Positions 56,387 to 64,000 of a stretch of DNA of 64,000 bases are shown piece by piece (the first letter of the stretch is position 1; each line of letters begins with the position of its first letter). The position numbers and the translations under genes were made by a program. Origin of the DNA: Sipunculus nudus (lineage: Eukaryota; Annelida; Sipuncula; Golfingiida; Sipunculidae); contig CM049307.1 of the NCBI GenBank assembly GCA_026874595.1, forward strand, positions 44,088,362-44,152,361, written 5' to 3'. The notes below the pieces were generated by a model that was not told where the DNA came from, did not search any database, and saw only the letters and a list, made by a program, of their open reading frames with translations.

Positions 56387-58092
56387 CAGGTGGCTCCACC
56401 AGTCTGCAGAAACTAATAAAAACACTTAATGGTCAATATCCATGCAAAAAATCATGGTGATCTCTGCATTAGTTGTTCAGATACTTCAGTTTTTGTATCA
56501 AATTGTCCATTATTCTGAGGGATACTTCGGAGTCCTATAGCTTGAAGGATATGGGTAACAGAGACCTAATTTCAAGTTTCCACAGGCAACTTTCATGGGC
56601 CTCCTTGCATGACAAGAATGAAGATTCTAGGTCCAGTTGTTGCGATTTGTACCCTGTTGACAGATAACCACATCTTTAAAGGTCTCAAAAAAAAGAAAAA
56701 AATTCGTAAAAATTTGAAAAAAAAATAGAGGTGGCACACCCAGTCTGCAGAAACTGATGGAACAGCTCATGATCAATATGTATGCCGAAAATCATGACCA
56801 TCAGTGTTGTAGTTATTGAAATACTGCAGTTTTTGTATCAAATTTTCCATTATTCATGGGGGGGGGGGGGGTATTTTGGACCCATACAGCTTAAAGAATA
56901 TGGGTAACAGAGACCTAATTTCAAGTTTCCATGGAGACATTTCATGAGTCTCCCTGTGTGTCAAGAATGAAGATTCTTGGTCCAGTTTTTATGATTTGTG
57001 CCCTGTTAACAGATGTTCATATCTTTAAAGGTCTCAAAAATACAGAAAAATTTCGTAAAAAAAAACGAACAAATACAGGTGTTGCCACCAGTCTGCAGAA
57101 ACTTATGAAACACTCCATGATCAATATCCATGCAAACAATTATGGTTATCTCTGCATTAGTTGTTCAGATACTTTAGCTTTTGTATCAAATTTTCCATTA
57201 TTCTGAGCTGTACTTTGGAGTGCCATAGCTCAAAGGATATGGGTAACAGAGACCAAATTTCAGGTTTCCATGGAGACTTATCATGGGTCTCCCTGTGTGT
57301 CAAGAACGAAGATTCTAGGTCCAGTCGTTACGATTTGTACCCTGTTGACAGATAACTACATCCTTAAAGGTCTCAAAAATGGAGAAAACAATTCGTGAAC
57401 ATTGAAAAATACAGGTGGCGCCACCAGTCTGCACAAACTGATGAAACATCTCATGATCAATATGTATGTCGAAAATCATGACCATCAGTGATGTAGTTAA
57501 TGAGATATTGAAGTTTTTGTATGAAATTTTTGACTATTCTGGGGGGTAATTTTGGGCCCCATAGCTCGAAGGATATGGGTAACAGAGACCTAATTTCTGG
57601 TTTCCATGGAGACTTTTCATAGGTCTCTCAGTGTGTTGAAAATGAAGATTCTAGGTCCAGTCGTTACGATTTGTGCCACGCTAACAGATGACAGCATCCT
57701 CAAAGGTCTCAAAAAAAAGAGGAAAAAATCGTAAAAAATCAAACAGTACAGGTGGCGCCACCAGTCTGCAGGAACTGATCGAACATCTCATGATCAATAT
57801 GTATGCCAAAAATGAAGACCATCAGTGATGTAGTTATTGATATTGAAGTTTTTGTATGAAATTTTTTACTATTCTGGGGGGTACTTTGGGGCCACATAGC
57901 TCGAAGGATATGGGTAACAGAGACCTAATTTCTGGTTTCCAAGGAGATTTTTTATGGACCTCTCAGAATCCCAAGTTACAAGGTTCTAGGTCCAGCGGTT
58001 ACGATTTGTGCCTGGTTAACGGACGGACAGACGGACGACGGACAAAGAGTGATCGCTATAGCTCAGATGACTTTCAGTCAGCTGAGCTAAAA
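56387..58092. repeat. Tandem array of about 340-bp monomers, five units, with terminal tail
   Basis: Units begin ACAGGTGGCNCCACCAGTCTGC at about 56387, 56728, 57075, 57411 and 57748 (spacing 336-347). Each contains GAAGGATATGGGTAACAGAG, TTTCCATGGAGAC and GATTCTAGGTCCAG blocks. The last ends in GGACGGACAGACGGACGACG, GATCGCTATAGCTCAG and CAGCTGAGCTAA, the same tail as at 15.4 kb. Recurrent short reading frames in the units reflect the repeat. Confidence 0.88.
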
Positions 58093-58844
58093 ACTAGCTT
58101 TACCACTGAAAATCATGCTTAGTCAGCATCCAGCATTATGATGGTTGTTGATTTTTTGTACATTATTCCAGGGCAGGAACTTAACATCTCCATATTTAAA
58201 GGGGTCTATTCCAATATTTGACAATTCATAACTATAAAGCTGAATCCTTTAATCTTTTGTAAAAATAGGCAAGAAAATGGCAATTCTAACACAGACTGGT
58301 TGTTTTGTTTATATCCATCTGTTTATAACCTGTGGGGAGCCTGCCAAAATAACCAAAACATGTTCAACAATGACATCTGGTTGCAAATGTGTTTTACAAT
58401 CAGATTAATTTTCAACTTCCGCATTCATGCAACCAACCACCTTAGGTTACATGGTTTTGTTGTTTGTCAGCATTGTGGCACATGCACCATGTTAACATAC
58501 AACTCGTAGATAAACAAGCTCAGACATCCACCTAAGAGGCATTACATGAATGATTTTTAACAGAAATCCTTGAAGTTCATTAGATGTCCACAAAGTACCC
58601 AAGAAGTTGCATCTATTCTACAGAAAAGCTAGATGTGTACCTGGCTTTAAGTATTTTGCAAGTCTATCAAGTACATCGTAATAAGACCTTACCCAAGAGC
58701 AAGCACATTGCACATAAAGGTCTGTTGCTTTCATGTGAGCAAACGACTGGGGTTTTGTTTAAATTGAAACAACATCCATTTCAACAGAAACCTTACTTTT
58801 AAAAATGAGCTAGATATTTATTTTTACTTTTATAATTTAAAAGA
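58093..58844. other. Intergenic, nothing recognised
   Basis: No gene, RNA or repeat that I can support. Confidence 0.5.
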
Positions 58845-59125
58845 TAAGGCCGAAAAAAGGGTATGGTTTTCAGGCAATTTTTTTAGAAATTGGTGTGCAC
58901 AGGTGATTTTTTTTTTCTGTACCTATTTTATATGTTTCAATAAAAATGTAATACGATCAGAGAAAAGCATGATAATAACAGAATGTTTTGCTAAACCCGT
59001 AAAAACACTACATGACAAAGGAAATCATATCAAAATTGAATTATTTTATATTCTTGAAAGAAATTTCTGAGCAACTTGAGCTCAAAATTGGTAATTTTCT
59101 ATTGAAAGTCAACAGAAAAATTGTT
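58845..59125 (-). repeat. Dispersed 0.3 kb repeat, inverted copy
   Basis: Reverse-orientation partner of 45530-45835, with substitutions throughout and small indels. Confidence 0.75.
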
Positions 59126-59456
59126 GATGCATGGGGTTAAGAGTGATGTGGACGGTGCCTGAGAATGATACCTTTCATTTCTTTGGGGCCTAACAAATAT
59201 TCTTTTAGCTCCAAATAGTGTCCACCACTGCCAAAAGATATCACTAGTGGTAAAAGATCTTGTTGCAACATAATAAAATAAACCAACCCAACTTGTGAAA
59301 ATATATATGAACAGCAGTGGTAGGAATGGCTTGTAAAATCATGTTCAGTGACTGAAAGGTACAGGGGACCCATGGGTCACTGTGCTCAGCCGAAGTTGAC
59401 CTTGAAGTTCAAAATCTAAAATTATATCAAATGGAGATAAAAGTCTAAGAGCTCTT

Positions 59457-59491
59457 TAGCTCAGATGACTTATAATCAGCTGAGCTAATAA
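59457..59491. repeat. Terminal hairpin of the dispersed family
   Basis: TTAGCTCAG and CTGAGCTAA separated by about 15 bases, a perfect 9-bp inverted repeat. Related copies are at 9246-9276 (inverse), 15433-15450 and 58052-58092. Confidence 0.7.
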
Positions 59492-62257
59492 AATGGATTA
59501 TCAATCCATTATTATACGTACCTTCTATATAACCACACAATCGGCTCTATGGAATAATCCATAAGGTATTGACCGAGTAAATTCAGTTGACTTTTTTATT
59601 ATACTGAGAGGTCAAGAAAACAGCCTGATTATTGACACACACAAGTTTGCTGCACAAGGTTTAAAGTTTAAATGCTGTTCACTACTTTGTCCTGTATTTA
59701 CTTATATCTCTGACAGATTAAAATATTTTTTTTTCTTGATGATACAACATCTTTGCTTGTGCTTTACATAATCATTTGTGATCGATCATGCACAGGTGCA
59801 ACCAATTCAATTGATTGTAAAAGAAATCTACCAGTCATCAATATAATCAATTCATTAGCACACAACTTGTGAACATGAAGAAAATAAGTGTATTCCATTC
59901 TGATTTGCATTCAAACTGAAAACAACAAGGATAATCCATTTTGGATTAATCGTTCAAGTTTATTTTATAACAGACGTACAATTCAGGAGTAGTATAAAGA
60001 AATGATAGCAGTACTATAAAGTCTTCATGGCAAAAATGTTTCACAGAAGCTCTACATGGTACATAATTATAGTAATTAAAGTAGAATAATTCTGAGAAGG
60101 ATCATGTAGAAATAGTATACAAATCAGTAAGGTATTCCAAATGTAAAAAAAAAAAATAAACAAATACAAGTATTGTGTTATGTACTATTAAAAATCCACA
60201 AAGCAACAGAAGTAAAAAAAAAATCCATTAACATCCCTTGGCACCAGAAATGAATTAACAATTTATTATTAACAAGAAAATGAACACCATTTAAATGTGT
60301 GTTTTTAACATCATCCTTATACAAAGATAATCTGGCCCACTGATTGACATTTAAACAGAATTTGTGAAAATTCCTGATTCAAAATAAAATCATGGTGGCA
60401 CCACAGAAATAAACATGTGAAATCAGGACTAAACCTAGTATATAACAACTTTGATAATCACTGAAATAAATTCTTCCTCGAAGTGAATAATTGTGCAATG
60501 ATAATTTATAAAGTGTGCATATAGTATCAGTGTACAAAAATGTTTGTGCTTTTTTTTCATAAACTTCTTGCATATTAATATAATGCACAACACAGCATAC
60601 ACAGTCGGGAGATGGTAGGCACAACATAATTATAAGCATTTAGCAGAAAGATGTGACAATTAGTTTTCATGGACTTGTGGATTGTATGATACTTGTACAT
60701 GTATATGTAAAACTATAAAGAAATGCTGTCTCCAACAAAAATATACTTTTTTATAACTGAGGCAAACCCTTTTTTCATAATAAATCTAGCCCCTCTCCCG
60801 ACTCCCCGCTTTGGTGTTCTTTTTAACTGGTAAGTGCTGCCACCTACGGACAAGTCTAAGAATCAACAAAATCTGCAGTGAATGTCTGAATGCTGTTTTT
60901 CCATGTTCCTAGGACTACATATATAGATTTCCTTTCTGATGGTTCTTAACTACTAATACACCTGATAATGGAATGGACTGCTTATAAGACCTAATTCTAA
61001 TTTCTGCTATGCAATATCAAATAATCACATGTTCAAAAGCAAACTTCTATTGGCAAAATACTTTTTTATGAAAAAAAGTACATTTTTTATAACAATCCCA
61101 ACAGGAAATATTTCCTTAAAACCCTTTTTGAGAAACATTCAAAATAATAATTCAGCTTAAGTACAATGTCTGTTTTCAAGGGACAGATCAGATATGCAAT
61201 TTTAGTTACTTTTAGAGATTCCTTGTTTTATTGAAAACTTCAGTGATTTATACCATCTGTTTATCACTGAATACTCCAACTACCTTAACTGCTCTGTCCT
61301 AAGGTGTTATCAATGTAAGGAAGATGTAGTTTTCTGTGAAACCATTTTAATGAACATATGGAAATGTTTTGCTTCATGATCAGCTGACTTTGCTACATTA
61401 CTTAATTTAATATAAATCGTCCTAACTGGTCCCACTTATCAAATTTTGGAAAAATGGTTTCTGTGATTGTGATGAACAAATTTAGGGAATCACTAATTTA
61501 ATCATACCAGCTTATAGCAAAGTGCAAAAGCCTGGGAAATGGAGGCATAAAACTGAAATATACTCATTGGTGCAATTAACAGTCATTGTGTTATACTTGT
61601 TGATTATAATAAACAATTTAATCAGTATTTACATATATAATATGATACTATTCCAGCAATACCTACATGGTCAGACAGCTGCAGTCATCATATCTGCTCT
61701 CAAGAGAAATGATGTGTTAATATACTTTTGTGGTTAATTTAATTACTTAAAGCACAGTTTTGTTTCAGGATTCCAATTTCGTGTCACTTCAAGGAGTGTA
61801 CAAGGTCACTTCTGGTAGAATAATCTAAGCCTGAGTCCAGAATAATCTGAGCCTGAGATAAAACAACCAATTTAAGAATGAGCAAGAGTTCATTTACACA
61901 ACAAAGACTGTGCTTATATAACAGCATGAACCATATTTTAAATTCAATATTGTGTTCTCAGTACAGTGTTCACACCATGATGCTGTGGTCACTACAGTAA
62001 CAGCACCTCACAACCCCCAAGCCATAATAACCACAATCGCAGCTGTGTTCATAATACACATGTACATACTTCAGCTAACCATTCACGATACGCAACATCT
62101 GTGGTTGGCTTCATATTCAGGAGGCTAATATTTCGCGGTTTTAATTTTGCATCGTTTCACAAGGGTACCATTGGCAATCTTTCCATGTAGTTACCAACAC
62201 AGAGTGCATACATTATCACATTACTTTATGTGAAAGCTAAATCTTAAAAATTTGACA
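59492..62257. other. Intergenic or untranslated region, no gene recognised
   Basis: AT-rich with no supported exon. Read on the - strand there is an AATAAA at about 59960 (TTTATT on +), so part of this might be a long 3' UTR of a - strand gene beyond the window, but nothing coding confirms it. Confidence 0.3.
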
Positions 62258-62562
62258 AAGACCCACAACGAGGGAAAATTCTTGTCCCCTATTGATTCCT
62301 TCCGTTTCATAGCCCCAAAAGTTTGGAATTCACTTCCCATTACACTTAGAAAATCTCCAACTCTTGTATCATTAAAAACTAATATAAAAATGTATCTCTT
62401 TCGGCAAGCTTTTGGTAATTAATATGCATCATTTTTTTTTCTTGGGTCAGGCACAGGGAGTAGATTTCCATAGAAACTGTGGGTATGCGTGTGTGTGAAC
62501 TGAGCTGTGAGTCTGACCATCAGAGAATTGGCGCTATATAAATACTATATATTATTATTATG
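62258..62562 (+). mobile_element. 3' fragment of a non-LTR retrotransposon (CR1/L2-like)
   Basis: An open frame 62258-62422 encodes the last 54 residues of a reverse transcriptase, with the typical FIAPKVWNSLP, LRKSPTLVSLK and LFRQAFGN ending and a TAA stop. The 3' UTR ends TTGGCGCTATATAAATA plus an ATTATTATTA tail. All upstream reverse-transcriptase sequence is missing, as expected for a 5'-truncated insertion. Confidence 0.8.
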
Positions 62563-62645
62563 ATATGACCTATCTGATATTATTACGTCAATCTTTGATC
62601 TGATTATATATGACTGTAGATGAGGCGTCTTACTCACAAAGGTTT

Positions 62646-62681
62646 AATTTCCACAATAATTTCCACAATAATTTCCACAAT
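62646..62681. repeat. 12-bp tandem repeat, three units
   Basis: AATTTCCACAAT repeated three times without change, followed by a partial unit. Confidence 0.9.
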
Positions 62682-64000
62682 AATTTCTCTTTCGCGAATT
62701 TGAAACTCCTACAAACAAAAAGCCAGCCACAGAATATTGACCACTCCTGACTGTTCACAACTCACTTCTAGGTTCATTACATAAGGCAGTGTACATAACT
62801 CCTATAATTTACGACTGTATTCACAACTTGAGTCTGCACTGAACAATACTCGGTGTGTTCTGAATTCATAAGCTATGTGTTTTGCTCAATTTTGTCAATA
62901 CATAATTTTCAGATCTGCTTAGTGTAGAGGATATCTGTAAAACCCTTGGGACAGTTTTATGCACACACCTTGCATATCTTCTCGTTCTTGCCCGAGCTCT
63001 AAATCTTAAACACGCAGCCTGACCAGATATAAGATGTCCAGCATCATAAGCACTTTGACTGCTGTAGACAGCTCCCATGCAGCACCAAATGTACAAAATA
63101 CAGGTGTGTGGCCCTTGAGAAAACTTGGAAATAACATACTCTCTATATATACCACTCACCATATATATCACAGTTAAATATATGCACTACATATGGGAAC
63201 ATACAGATCATGATTTGAAGGGGAGGGAAGGTTAGGAAGGCTCAAAAAGACAAAGGAAAACAAATGGCAATATCTGTATTTATATGAAGGCACAGATTTT
63301 TGTGCATTGCCAGCTTATTGCTGCTGTATGCAATAACAGATCAACATTTAAGTCTTAAAAGTACTAAATCTTTACTCCTTTTACATGAACAGACAGGAAG
63401 AATATATATCACATTGTAAAACACAAATAAACGTTAATTAGCACAAGCATCACAGGTGGAAGAATGATGTTTGTTAAAAGGAAGAGAAACAATTTAAAGA
63501 CATCCCATCCTAATTCTACAATTTAATCTCACAACAATAAGCTCTTTAAGGTTTTATATGAATGAACTTGACTGGTGACACAACGTAAGAATTCACACTG
63601 CAATAGGCCTGATATCGTCTTGAATATTTGTGGTTTACCTTCATTACCACAAAATTCCTAATATAAGTTACATCCTTATTACAGGACAGTTATATGTTTT
63701 AACCAATTAATTATGTAAAATTCTTTTTGGAAGGCATGTTTGCATGATATCAATAATCAAAACATATCACCAAGATATGACCACATTTTAAGTGCTTATC
63801 AAAATGCATTATAATTTTATTCTAATTATTATTTATAATGACCAGTGATGTAATGATTTTACCATGATTTTCACATCAATTGCAAATAATAAAACACCAG
63901 CAAATTAGTCTTCCAGCATTACATGCACATGCAAAGTAAAGCTTCTGTAGTTGCCAATACTCAGATAACGAACAGACAACATTCCATTTAACATAACCTT
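62682..64000. other. Intergenic, nothing recognised
   Basis: AT-rich to the window edge without supported genes or repeats. Confidence 0.5.

Noticed and set aside
56473-58122. Repeated 60-90-codon frames sharing DMGNRDLIS
   Set aside because: They recur because the about 340-bp satellite monomers recur; they shift and break between units.
62866-63171. 101-codon - strand frame
   Set aside because: Composition unlike a conserved protein, no splice context, no family resemblance.

Overview
This window is animal nuclear DNA: AT-rich, with split genes bounded by GT/AG splice sites, long introns, many (TA)n, (GA)n and poly-C/poly-G tracts, and many short inverted-repeat elements. The gene content (a foraging-type cGMP-dependent kinase, two ciliary genes, and a local array of intronless nicotinic-like Cys-loop receptor genes) and the repeat style suggest a lophotrochozoan, most likely a bivalve mollusc. 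The species is an inference and cannot be fixed from the sequence alone.

Layout. 1-980: intron, terminal coding exon and 3' UTR of a cGMP-dependent protein kinase (PRKG) on the + strand. 1-10.3 kb: gene-poor repeat country, with a 3.5 kb TIR element (4357-7849) carrying a near-identical 0.82 kb internal tandem duplication, flanked at a distance by two arms of a large inverted repeat. 11.08-12.47 kb: intronless Cys-loop receptor 1. 13.8-15.5 kb: degenerate tandem repeat element. 15.7-19.8 kb: essentially empty. 19.85-25.75 and 26.76-33.0 kb: a diverged segmental duplication, each copy carrying one intronless receptor gene (2 and 3), about 94% identical in protein. 33.6-51.9 kb: a head-to-head pair of ciliary genes, a DYDC1-like DPY30-domain gene on the - strand and SPMIP2 (C4orf45) on the + strand. 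They share a roughly 130 bp candidate promoter with two RFX X-box-like sites. 54.5-59.5 kb: a long (TA)n tract and two families of tandem monomers with a recurring 12-bp palindrome. 59.5-64 kb: no gene recognised, one LINE 3' fragment.

How the genes relate. The three receptor genes are local paralogues with the full extracellular domain, Cys-loop and four membrane segments. They lack the paired loop-C cysteines of alpha subunits and have an unusual M2 pore: Ala at -1', Arg at 17', Asn at 20', and Ser, Phe or Asn at 2' depending on the copy. They look like divergent nicotinic-type subunits whose ion selectivity cannot be assumed. The ciliary pair is predicted to be co-expressed in ciliated cells and sperm. 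I found no CRISPR array, rRNA or intact tRNA. The most interesting items are the unusual pore residues with a divergence patch confined to M1-M2 between receptors 2 and 3, and the X-box bidirectional ciliary promoter.
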